A program made the translations under genes and the position numbers. From Bilabrum cf. latius (taxonomy: Eukaryota; Bigyra: Bicosoecida; Bigyra; Bicosoecida), in NCBI GenBank assembly GCA_965178125.1, contig OZ237774.1:496001-560000 (forward strand): DNA of 64,000 nt, given 5' to 3'. The notes beneath the pieces were generated by a model, which saw only the letters and a program-made list of their open reading frames with translations, did no database searches and was not told where the DNA came from. Of the stretch, positions 54,303-64,000 are shown piece by piece (positions within the stretch are counted from its first letter, which is position 1; every line of letters starts with the position of its first letter).

Positions 54303-56609
54303 ATGGAAGTAACAGATTTCCGTAAATCCAGTGGATCTGGTGCAGCAGGTGGAGCTGACGGAGGGAGCAAGTATGATAGCGCGCAAGCTGGGCAGGAGAG
54401 CATAGCAGCGCAAGCGATGCGGCTGGAATCGAGCATGAATGCGCAGGATGCCGCAGAGGGAGCAATAGTTGACGCTTCAGGAGATGTAGTTAGTGGTACC
54501 AAAGGGTCAGAATCAAATCATGGGGCTGGAGGTGGCCCAATCAAGGAATACAGGGAGGCCGAGCAGCAGTCTTGGGGAGTTGCGACGGCCAACCAAGGAT
54601 CGAAGAGCCCACAAAAGCGCAAAATTGTAATATCCGGTGCAGCTGCCGCTGCTGTGGGCAGCGTGGGGGGTGGGGCGGCGGTTGAGATGGAGGAGGAGGA
54701 TTCTAGCGCGGACGAAACCGACGGCCAGGACAAGCGAGACGAGCAGCAGGACGCGCCTGCGGGTGACAGCGGGGATGAGGGGAGCGACGAAGACGAGAAG
54801 AGAGAGCGCCAGCGGGTGACTGCGGTGCAAGGGGAGCGGAGGCAGGCGGCAGGGCGGGCGAGGGCAGCGGGGGGGCGGCGGTAGAATGATCGCAGCAGCG
54901 GGGGTGAAGGAACGTTCGTTAGTGAGGAAGGAACCTTAATTGAGGCGTTCAACTTGGACGAGGAGCGGCGACTAGGTCACTTCGATGGCAGTGGGGCCTT
55001 TGTGTGGGGGAAGCAGGGGCGGGGTGAGGCATCAAGGGCGCTTGCCACGGCGCGGGGGCGGGGGCGGGGGGCGGCAGGTGCTGATGACGGGGCGCGTGCG
55101 ATGGAGGACGGGCAGGATGAGGGGGAGGAGGAGGGGTTTGATGGCGACGACGAGAGCGGGGGCGAGATGGAGGCGGATGAGGCAGTGGAGGAGGCTGAGG
55201 CGATGGGTTTCCGGGGGATGAAGGGGAAGCGCGGGGGCGAGGGGGAGGAGGGTCTGGATGCAGAGGAGATGTGGATGCAGGAGGCGGAGCGGCAGCAGAG
55301 GCTAGAAGAGGGCAAGCGTAGGCGAGGTGGGGCGGAGGGGGGGGCAGCAGGAGACATTGTTCCCTAGGTGGGGCAGAAGAGGGGCAGGGACATGCAGGGC
55401 ACTGGAGGGGGCCAGGGGAACGGGCAGGATCAGCGCAGGGCCGTGGTGGTGGATGTGGACCGCGACCCGATGGGGGCGTTGAGGGCACTGGCGGGGGCGC
55501 TGCAGCAGGCGGAGAAGCTGTAGGCCGCGATTGCAAGGATCGATAGGGGGACAGCGGGGGCAGCTGTGGCGCCATCGAGGCGGGAGAAGAGGCGCATGGC
55601 GGCAGGAGTGGGGATGACGAGTGCCTCTGCTCGTGGGCTGACTGTGGCGGGGGGCCTGCGAGCCATGGGTGAGGGATCCAGGGGGGTTGGGCCTAAAGGC
55701 AAGGGCAAAGGCAAGGTGGATGGAGATGAAAGGCATGCCAAGAAACCGCGCTCTTCTGAACCGCATGGCGCGGGGTCGAACCCGGGTGCGAGTGAGGCCT
55801 TGCTGCGATAGAAGGAGGAGCTGCGGGCGGCTTGCAAGGTGCAGTTTGATCTTTTAACCGAGATTTCGTCTGCATTGGTGGAGGCTGAGACGGTGGCAGG
55901 CAGCGTGCAGGTGGGCGGTTGCTTTCAGTGGCGCGCAGGTGACGCCAGGCAGGCCATCGAGGCGGTGGCTGCGGCCTAGGGACAGGGAAGGCAGGGGCAG
56001 GGGCAGAGGAGTATGGCACAGGCATAGGCAGCAGCAGAGGCACAGCTGGCAGCACAGGTTTCATTGGATGACCCAGATGCAGTTCTGTGGGAGTACAGGA
56101 TGGCTGCTCCAGCGACTGCTGCACTCTCGTCTTCGTCTTCGTCTTCGTCTTCGTCTGCAGCTGCGAGTGCAGTGGAGGTGGAGGTGGAGGCACCTGTGTT
56201 CGGCCCCTTCACCTCCACGCAGCTGATGCAGTGGCAGAGACAGGGACACATGGCTGGGACGTGGTGCAGACGGGTGCAGGGGGCGGAGTGGGCGAGGCGG
56301 AAGCAGCTGGCGGTCGCGCGGCTGCAAGCGCATGGACAGGGGCAAGGCCAGGGGCAGGGGCAGGGGCAGAAGAGCAGCGATGCCGGCAATGGTGAGAGTG
56401 GTAGTGCTGGGGACTTGGCGGACGAGCTCGCTGCCGATTTGGAGGAAGAGCCGCCAGGTGAGACTGGCGGAGCAGACGGGGGGGCGGCTGGTGGTCAGAT
56501 CGGGGCAGTGCATCAGGTCGCGCTGGGCTTGGGGCCAAGGGACCGATAGGGCGGCAAATGGGCGCCAAGCGATGGAATCAACTTTAGAAAATGGGCTGCG
56601 CAGGAATAA
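54303..56609 (+). CDS. CD2BP2: CD2BP2/LIN1-like U5 snRNP protein with GYF domain
   Basis: A 768-residue frame from ATG to TAA contains seven TAGs (54882, 55365, 55521, 55809, 55977, 56025, 56547). Near residue 220, LIEAFNLDEERRLGHFDGSG matches the conserved N-terminal motif of CD2BP2/LIN1. The C-terminal GYF domain reads VLWEYRM, FGPFTSTQLMQWQRQGHM and GTWCRRVQG, with GHM in place of the classic GYF. After the last TAG, GGKWAPSDGINFRKWAA matches the family's final strand, so similarity continues past it. The protein bridges U5 and tri-snRNP components in the spliceosome. Gly/Glu-rich inserts lengthen it from the usual 340-350 residues. Confidence 0.88.
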
Positions 56610-56882
56610 AGGAAGATTAAAAGCTGTACGCGCATAATATCGTGATTTCGTTTGAGCGAGCACTCGGCAAGAACGGGGATGATCTTGTCGAACTAATCGG
56701 CTAATCTTTGCGCTCAGACGGAACAAAAGGGGCCAATCCAACGTTAAGTACAAAATGATGCTCTCTTTGGCTTGCCAATTCTCAGTGCCGACTAAACGGT
56801 GGAGTGTTGCTCTCTGCTGGGTGATTATCTCGGTTGGAATGCACACAAACGAAACACAGAACATGGAAATGATGGTGTCGTT

Positions 56883-57215
56883 TCAACCCAGCTTCTGAAT
56901 CTTCTAAAATTCCCAAGGGTTTGCGCACAGAGGGCAAACGTCGTTGTTTTTGAGCCAGCGAGACACGCACTCCAAGTGGAAGCAATGGTTGCAAGCCCCC
57001 CACGCGATGTTGATTTCCTGGACACCGTTTGCCTGATTCTCGATGCTTGGCTCGTAAATTGAATTCCTGCAGATAGCACAGCGGTCCTGCTGCACGTTAT
57101 AACTCCAGAACGCGACCGCGTTCCACTTCTTGAGCTCGAACCTCAGCTTGTCATCTCCTCCACTCGCAGCACCGCCACTAGCCGCGCCGCCGCTAGCCGC
57201 CGATGCAGATGACAT
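56883..57215 (-). CDS. RBX1: RBX1/ROC1 RING-H2 subunit of cullin ubiquitin ligases
   Basis: A 110-residue frame ends in TGA. The cullin-binding strand KKWNAVAFWSYNVQQDRC leads into the RING-H2 domain: CAICRNSI, then WGACNHCFHLECVSRWL and VCPLCANPWEF. Human RBX1 (108 aa) ends Trp-Glu-Phe-Gln-Lys-Tyr-Gly-His; here the TAG at 56906-56904 occupies exactly the Gln position and is followed by Lys. The protein recruits E2 enzymes to SCF and related ligases. It is a short, strongly conserved protein, so the alignment at the TAG is unambiguous. It is divergent from RPS10. Confidence 0.97.
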
Positions 57216-57406
57216 GCCTGCAATGTTTTACAAAAGATCCAGTTAGACCTCGACAGTCAGCAGATTGGTGTAACAATGCTGCTAATATCACAAAATCGTG
57301 CTCACTAAAATCTTAATTGTACCGTGATGTCTGGGGTCAGTTCTGATTTAGTGCGATCGGATCGCCAGTGATTCCCAACAAAGGCATTACCCGAGGAGAG
57401 ACAGCC
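57216..57406. promoter_or_regulatory. Divergent promoter region of RBX1 and RPS10
   Basis: About 190 AT-richer bases separate the starts of RBX1 and RPS10. No specific element was recognised. Confidence 0.5.
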
Positions 57407-58076
57407 ATGTTCGTCCTGAAGAAGGACCGTCTGGCCATCTACAACTTTCTGTTCCAGAGTGAGACATTCCCATCAAAGTTTACTCGCTATGTTCATCAGG
57501 GGGGCTCCGCCATGCCCGCTTGATGTATCTGGTGATCCTGCACGGCGGCCCTCTTGCATAGCAAAGGCCCTGTCAACACCATGACTGCTGCATATGGTGG
57601 ATATATCATTTTAGTATGCATTGTGGTCATACTTAAGCCACGCGTCTGTGGCAGCGACACCGACAGCCTCTTATATTTATCTTGCCGTTCCTGTGAAACT
57701 CGCAGAGGGTGTGATGGTGGTGAAGAAGGATGCCAAGAAGCCCGAGCACGACCACGTTGCCGTCAAGAACGTCATTGTGATGAACATCTTGAAGAGCCTG
57801 AACTCCCGCGGCTTCGTGCGCGAGACTTTCAACTGGCAGTGGCGGTACTACTACCTGACCGACGCCGGCCTTGCTTTCCTGCGCAAGACCCTCGGCCTGG
57901 CTGACACCGTCAAGCCCGCCACCCACAAGGTGCGCAAGATCAAGACTGCCGCCGGCTTGGATGGCCCCCGCGGGCGCGGCCGCGGACGCGGTGGATTCGG
58001 TGGCTCCAGGGGCGGGTTCGGCGGCAGCCGAGGCGGTGCTTTCAGCAAGGTCGAGTCCAAGGAGACCCCTCAGTAA
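57407..58076 (+). CDS. RPS10: 40S ribosomal protein S10 (eS10)
   Basis: Exons 57407-57458 and 57706-58076, split by a 247-bp GT-AG intron in phase 1, encode 140 residues ending in TAA. The family sequence is clear: MFVLKKDRLAIYNFLFQ, then GVMVVKKDAKKPEHDHVAVK, VMNILKSLNSRGFVRETFNW and WRYYYLTDAGLAFLRKTLGL, followed by the usual Gly/Arg-rich tail. It is a structural subunit of the small ribosomal subunit. This highly expressed gene has no TAG, and its stop at the normal family end shows that TAA still terminates. Codons are less extreme in G than in the giant genes. Confidence 0.97.
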
Positions 58077-58434
58077 GCTGCATATGCACAAGCATGCAGC
58101 CATTTGCATGCTAAGATAGGGTTGACGATGATGACGGGTCTGGCGGGCGTAGCGGCATGATTTGCTGGGCGCTCCGCCGAGTGGGGTGGTTGTTGCGATT
58201 GCAGGAGCAGGGGCAGGCCTCAACGGGACTGTGCATGTTCCATAGAAAACGTATTTCGCAACTGCGGGGTTTTAGCTTCACATTTCGCATGCTACATGCT
58301 ATCAAATACGCAAGTCTCGTCACACCGACTCGGAGTGGTTCGAATCGGGCAACAGACAATTTCGCCTTGACCATAGGTATCCACTGGAAAGTGTGTAGCA
58401 TAGCTGTGACCCAGATTAGCTATAGTTATCAGGG
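58077..58434. other. Gene-free stretch downstream of RPS10
   Basis: About 360 bases with the RPS10 3' end and the presumed promoter of the next gene. A GGTTCGAATC word near 58328 resembles a tRNA B box, but no cloverleaf surrounds it. Confidence 0.45.
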
Positions 58435-61400
58435 ATGAGCAGACAGGCTGCCAACGAGGAGCAGCCAGGGAGTGCTGCCAGTCAACTTCTCTGCGTTCAC
58501 CCCACCACAACGAGTGCAAGCTACGAAACGTGGAGCTGCATCGCCTCACGGTCAGAGCTGTCTGTTTTTAGATCTCATATCCCTGGCCTATTGGACTTGG
58601 TTCATGTGCGTGGCAGACATACATGTGAGTCTTGGGAGGTCACGCGGTTGGATCCTAAACTCGCTTTGCATGCTCCAAATTATCGTCAATCGTGCCATGG
58701 TCTATCCGTATATTGCAGCTCACTGCATTCAGTCGTCTGTTGCGCTTTGCAAGACTGAGCGCGACGTAATGGTGGTTTGGACGACCGCCGACGGGGCCGC
58801 TTGCCGGTCGCGCTTGCAGACTGAACCACCGCCGAACATCGCCAGCCGCAGCAGCAAACTGTCGCCTGTTCGTGCGGGCATCGTGCGACCGAGGCCATCT
58901 CCAGGTGGAGGCGACCACGACAACCGGGAGGCAGCCGAGCTCTCCACCAGCCTAAGCATCGCCTCGACCGGCTCCGAGTCCTTCCCGCTCCGCAGGCCGG
59001 GCCAGTCGCAGGATGCAGGGGAGACGAGCACACCGGTGGCGGCGGCTTGCTGGCTGGGCCCTGACGAGTGCGTGGTGGGCTGGCAGGCGGGGGGCGGGGC
59101 CAAGTGCTGGCTGCCCACTGCAGGCAGAGGCACGCGCGGGGCCGGCGGGGGTGTGACGAGTGCGCAGGTGAGCCCGCTGCCGATGCCCCCGGGACACGAC
59201 ACCTCCCCTCTCCAGCTGGTCTCGCTGGCTCTCGTGCGCCCTGCCCCAACGGGAGCCCCCCCACTGGGGCCCGCCGTGCTGCTGGGGGCAGCGGCTGACG
59301 GCAGCATCGTGGCCTGGGAGGCGAGGGGGCCCACGAGGTGCCTGGCCGCGGGGAGGGTCTAGGGAGCAGATGGGAGAGGGGCCGGGTAGGAGGCCCAGAT
59401 CCGCATGTCCGGGGCCCAGATCGCGGGCGTGTGGGCCGGGAGGGGCCGGCTGGAGGCCAGGGTGCGGTGGGTGCTGGCGGGCGGGGCCGGTGGCGGGTCC
59501 GGGTCTAGGGATGACGAGTGCGTGGTGGTGCTGCAGCAGCTCGGGGGACAACCGTCGTGGCAGATGAGTGTGACGAGTGAGGCGAGGACGAGCTGCCTGC
59601 AGCCTCCACAGCTGCCGGCCGGTCTGAGGGGCGTGTGCGGCGCGCCCAACCCCATGCGGCTGGTGGCTGCTGCCGCGGGGACTGGCGGCTCGGCGCACTC
59701 GTCACACGGTGCTCCGGTGTCTCTATGGGCGGTGTCTCTTTAGGGGTAGGCGGGTTGGAGCGGTGATGTTCCGCAGGGCGCCGCGCTTCCCCCATGGGGT
59801 TTGTGGGGGGCGCACAAGGTGTCCCTGGGTGGTGCCGGCCGGCAGCATGTGCTGGCCGGTGTGGAGGTGCCTGTCCTGAGCGGGGCGGGGATGGGGATGG
59901 GGGTGGGGATGGAACGAGGTGCAGGGGCAGGTTCGGCCATCCCTGGTGCGATGCTCGTGGGATTGAACCCGGGTGCAGGTGTCGCGGTGGGTGGGCTCGT
60001 GTCCGGTGGGTTGCTGGGGGGGGCGGAGGGGGATGGGGAGGGCCCGGGCAGGTGGAGGCATGGGGCCGATGGGGCCGCGCTTGGCATGCTGCTGCCGAGC
60101 CGGGTTGGGAATGGGCCAGGGGTGGGGCTGCAGGGGGAGGCCCCCATTGTGGGGGCGCTGGCTCTCCTCTGGGGTGAGCTGCGGGCGCTGGGGGCGCGGG
60201 TGGACTGTAGAGCTGCGGGGGCGCTGTGCCTGGGGCTGGCAGGGGGGTCTGGGCCTGCAAGGTAGAGAGGGGTAGATGCGGGTGAGGCTGGGGGGATGGA
60301 GTCGGTGCCAGCGGCCAAGAAGGCGAGGGGGGCGGGGCACAGGGGTGCATCCCGGGGGGGGGATTCCCCTGCGGGACCCCTGTATGCGTGGGTGGATCGC
60401 ATCGAGAGTGAGATGCGCGCGGTGCTGGGGCACATGGGGGAGGGAGGAGGGGAGGGAGGCGTGGGGTGCCTCACAGTAGATCGGAGTGACGCCTGCATCG
60501 CCAGCTTGCTGCCGAGGGAAAACCCGCGATCTACCCGTGGATTGGCTGCCCGGCGCGCCCTGCTCGGTCTGCTGGCCTCTGCGGTGCATGGGTCGCTGCG
60601 AAAGGTGCTAGGCCGGGGCCTGGCTGCAGTGCTTAGGGCGGCGGTGGGGGGAGACCTGAGGGGCGCGCTGGCGGAGGGTGCGAGTGCGGGTGTAGGTGCG
60701 GGATCTGCGTCCGGGAGGGATCGAGCCAGGGGGCACCCCTCCGGTGCTGGGTCTGGCCTGTCGCTTGAGAGTGCGTGGGGGAGGGTGTCGCCGTCGGGGG
60801 CCAGCGTGCTAGGGCAATGGAGGGCGGTGCCTCTGTCCGTGCGGGCGGGAGTCAGGGCTGCTGGGGCCGCTGCATGCACGGAGGGTGCAAGGGCGGTACG
60901 GCGGTGGCGGGGGGGCTCGCCGCACCCCGAGGGGCATGCTATGCTGGTGGGCGGTGCGGCGCTGCAGGGCACGGGGGAGGGCACGGGGGAGGGCATGAAT
61001 TGGGGAGAGGGGCGGTAGGCTGGGGAACACCGGGACCAGGAGGGGTCTGTTCTCTCTGTGTCAGAGTGGGGTTTGCTGGGCTGGGACGGCGTGCTGAGGG
61101 GACAGGAGGCCGGGGATGCCGGAGTGCGGGGGGGCGGCTGGGGTGCCGTGGCATCTGCAGCGAGGAATGGGCGCGGGCAAGCGGGGGTGCCGGACCCTGA
61201 GGGGGCCCGGTGGGGCGCGCTGGCGACTTTGCTGTGCTGGGGGAACTGGGCGGGGGAATCGGCGGGCGGGCTGGCGAGGGGGGCGCGATCAGCAGGGGGG
61301 GGCGTTGGTGGGGGAGCGGGGGGCTTCGATGGAGCTGGTGAGGGTGCCAGTGGTGCCTCGGGGATGGGCGGCGGTGAGTCGGGGGGCCTTGGGCTGGAGC

Positions 61401-64000
61401 TGGGTCTCGGCGAGGGGGGGTTGGGTGAGGAGCGCAAGGAGGGGGAGGGAGCTGGGGAACAAGAGGGTCCTCTGCAGGAGGAGGCGGGCATGCTGGGGGA
61501 GGGGGAGGAGAGCGCGAGGGAGCTGGGGATGGCTGTAGCCATGGCGGTGGCGGGGGCGAGGGAGTGCGGCGTGGGGCCCAAAGAGGCGGGGCGGGAGGAC
61601 TGGCTGGCGGTGTGCGGGGCCAGGCTCTCGGAGGGCAGCTTGCTGGTGAGGCGAGCGGCGTGGGCTGCGATTGCGTGCATGCAGAGCCGGCAGCAGCTGC
61701 TGGGGCAGGGGCCCAAGGGGCTTGCGATCGTGCCCGGGGCCTCGGGAGTATTTGTGGTGGGTACGGCCGATGGTCAGGTGGTGCCTGCATCTGTTGGATA
61801 GGAACACCCCGTAGATGGCAGCGTGCGCGAGACGGTATGCGGGCCACTGGTGCACCTCTGGAACCGCACTACTGCGAGTGTGGTGCGCGCAGCGGCACTA
61901 GGGGCCCGAGCCCTGTCGAGCGCGGGATCGATTCCCGGTGTGGAAGAGGCATGCAGGGCGCTGGAGGCTGCTGGGGCGGCGATGGACCCAAGCGGTGACG
62001 GCCTAAGGGACGCCGGGACAGCCTCCCAGGGAACAAGGGAGCAGGACCCGCACGACACCCCCACGGCGCTTGCCCTGGCTCGGTGCACCACCGGCCCGGT
62101 GCTTCCCCCTGGTGCGGGCACTGGGTCCAGGGAACAACGTGGACGCGATGATTCGCTGCTGGCGCTTGCCCTCGCCCCTGTGCCGGCCGGGGCAGTGCGC
62201 TCCGTGCTGCAGGGCGCCTCTGCCCCCGGGCTGGAGGTGGGGGCGTGGACAAGGGGAGCCGCTGCGGGCGGGTGGTCGGGGGCAGCGGCGCTGCGGCGGG
62301 CCTGGGCCTGCGGGTTGGCACCGTGGGTGGGAGAGGGGCAGGGGCAGGGGCAGAGTCAGGGGGGGCGCCCAGGGAGCTAGGCGGGATTGCTGCCGGAGAA
62401 TGACGAGTGCATGGTCAGTGTGACGAGTGCTGCTCGTGTTCTGCTTGGCCCGGATGCCACCGAGTCACAGATCCTCGACCTGGTGCGAGCATCGGCGGGG
62501 TGGGCGCTGGCCCCTGCGTCTGCGGATGGAGGCGGGCATGGTGCGTCTGCGATGCCGTGGCCCGCATCTACTCCGTGGGCGATCCGCTGCGTGTGTGCCC
62601 TGGGGTCCGGCATGGCACGGGGGGCGCTTGAGGGGGCCGTCAAGGCGGGCAGCGAGCCGGGGGTGGTGGCGCACTGCGGGTTCTTGTGTTCCCTGGGGAG
62701 GGCACTTGAGGAGGGGGGCGGGGGGGGTGGCGATGTGAGCGAGCTTGGGGCGGGGTGGGCCTGTGGAATGGGGGGCGAGCAGGAGAGGTGCACTGCATTG
62801 TGGCGATGCGCGAGCGCGTGCCAGTCGCTGGGCCTCGTGGGTGCTGCGGGGGCGCTATGCGGGGCGCTGGCCGGGAGGATTCGTAGGGGCGGGCAGCGGC
62901 CTCCCTGGGGCGCGAGGGGGGCGGCGCTGGTGGCGGGTGCACTGGCGGCGGGGGGCAGCGTGGGGGCGGCGTGGTCCGTTGTTTAGCTGCATGCTGAGCA
63001 TGGAACGGGTGGGCAGGACCAGAGCCACGGCAAAGAGGAAGAGGGGGAGGGGGATGGGGAGGGGGATGAGGGGGATGATGACTTGCCCGCCCCGCTGGGT
63101 GCCTTGGTGGACGCACTGGTGCAGCGGGGGGCACTCAGGGACCTGGCTGCCCTGCCTCTGGGGACAAGCGCCCTGCAGGCAGTGGCGAGGCGGGTGGGGT
63201 GGAGGGGGGGTGGCGCAAGTCCCGAGGGGGGCGCTCGCGGCATCGAGATTGGGTGCGCGCTGCTGCTTCGGGCCAGAGACAAGAAGGGCGCGGCATCTGC
63301 GGCGTGGGGGCTGGCCGCTTCGGCAGCGGTGCGCGGTGCCACCCAGCTGCGGGGGGTTGCAGGGGGTGCCCGCGGGGGAGCCAGGGAGGCGGGGCTGCAT
63401 CGGTCGGCTGCCAGTCTGCAAGAGGCGGGGCGCATGGCTTCGCTGGCCACGGCCTGCCTGCGAGCGGAGCCCGATGCGCGGCGCCGTTGGGTGCCTCACG
63501 GGGGCCGAGTCCTGGATCGATCGGAGCTGCGGTTTCTGTCGGCAGCCCTCGAGGCGATGGGCAGGTGCGTCCAGGCGGCGAGCGAGCACGTGGATGGTGC
63601 TGGGGGGTAGAGGGGCAATGGAGGTGCTGGAGGGCAGGTTACCGCCGCCGATGCTGCTGCTGCCGCTGGAGAGGCCAGGGCGATTGTGGGTATGTGTCCG
63701 GTGGAGTGGAGCAGTCCGGGTGCAGTGCACGGCGGTTCTATCCCTGTGGATGTGCTCCTGTCCCAGTGCATCCGACTGGGCCAGCTGCCCGCGGGCGAGC
63801 GGGTGGCAGCGGCGGCGGCTGCTTGGCGCGAGGCGGGGGCATGCCAGGAGGGGCGCGCTGTGGCGGGCGAGGGAGGGGCGGGACGGCGGGGGCTCGGCCC
63901 CAGTGGCAGTGCAGCACGGGGTCAGGAGCTCCGTGTGACGAGGGCGGCTGCCATGCTGGCCTGGGACCGAGCCCGGGACGAGGGCGCTGGGCGGCGGGGG
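58435..64000 (+). CDS. Giant unrecognised protein, 3' end outside window
   Basis: Exon 1 (58435-58624) starts MSRQAANEEQPGSAASQLLC. A donor CAT|GTGAGT and acceptor TATTGCAG at 58718 join it in phase to an exon open to the window end (over 1,800 codons so far). Ten TAGs and no other stop lie inside. Early segments (ERDVMVVWTTADGAACRSRL, VAAACWLGPDECVVGWQAGG, VLLGAAADGSIVAWEARG) look like beta-propeller blades. Later parts are Ala/Gly/Leu-rich and probably helical. A propeller-plus-helical layout would suit a large scaffold such as a nucleoporin, but no diagnostic motif was seen and I do not assign it. Dispersed GTGACGAGTG words recur in it. Confidence 0.65.

Noticed and set aside
58320-58340. 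tRNA B-box-like GGTTCGAATC
   Set aside because: No A box or cloverleaf at the right distance.

Overview
This is a GC-rich nuclear window of a unicellular eukaryote. It holds spliceosomal GT-AG introns, an ASH2-type SPRY protein, an SWR1/SRCAP-class remodeller, SEC61, RPS10, RBX1, CD2BP2/LIN1 and a CaaX-bearing lamin. The lamin, the FG-GAP repeat surface protein and the Golgi-type sugar O-methyltransferase suggest a protist, perhaps of the SAR/algal assemblage, but I cannot place it firmly.

Main result: TAG is a sense codon here, most likely glutamine, while TGA and TAA still end genes. Read with the standard code, nearly every gene is cut into fragments by TAG, and the fragments lie in one frame. 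Read with TAG as Gln they join into complete family members. I count about 90 in-frame TAG codons in roughly 17,500 codons, no internal TAA or TGA, and no gene ending in TAG (about 17 end in TGA, 6 in TAA). The meaning is fixed by three independent positions: the conserved Gln of the PIN1 WW domain, the conserved Gln in the RBX1 C-terminus, and a repeat unit of an FG-GAP protein where sister units have CAG.

Layout. 1-9384 (+): 3' part of a giant SWR1/SRCAP ATPase. 9536-10092 (-): PIN1. 10278-10583 (+): small orphan. 11062-12529 (-): GALE. 12665-15829 (+): PIGQ/GPI1. 16693-18438 (+): orphan membrane protein. 18661-21310 (-): multi-exon KH-domain protein. 21621-23592 (-): ASH2-like. 23742-25826 (-): WDR83/MORG1. 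26219-26923 (+): orphan. 27116-28801 (-): SRD5A3-like polyprenol reductase. 29628-32919 (+): lamin. 33263-34555 (+): sugar O-methyltransferase-like. 35425-37857 (-): FG-GAP membrane protein. 37858-39365: transposon-like debris. 39366-41356 (-): SEC61 alpha. 41652-43046 (+): disordered orphan. 43296-44261 (-): RRP36. 44599-47298 (+): PARN. 47467-50748 (+): RCC1-repeat protein. 50871-54176 (-): coiled-coil protein with a one-base frame break. 54303-56609 (+): CD2BP2/LIN1. 56883-57215 (-): RBX1. 57407-58076 (+): RPS10. 58435-64000 (+): giant protein running off the window.

Genes are dense, often divergent from short shared promoters, and their few introns sit near the 5' end. Long exons are G-rich on the sense strand and full of Gly/Ala/Ser-rich insertions. 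Three short DNA words recur in both orientations in unrelated genes: TGTGACGAGTG (about 50 copies), GGTGCATCGCACGGTGGTGC and variants, and GGGAACAA. No tRNA or rRNA gene was recognised, so the tRNA(CUA) and altered eRF1 that the code requires must lie elsewhere.
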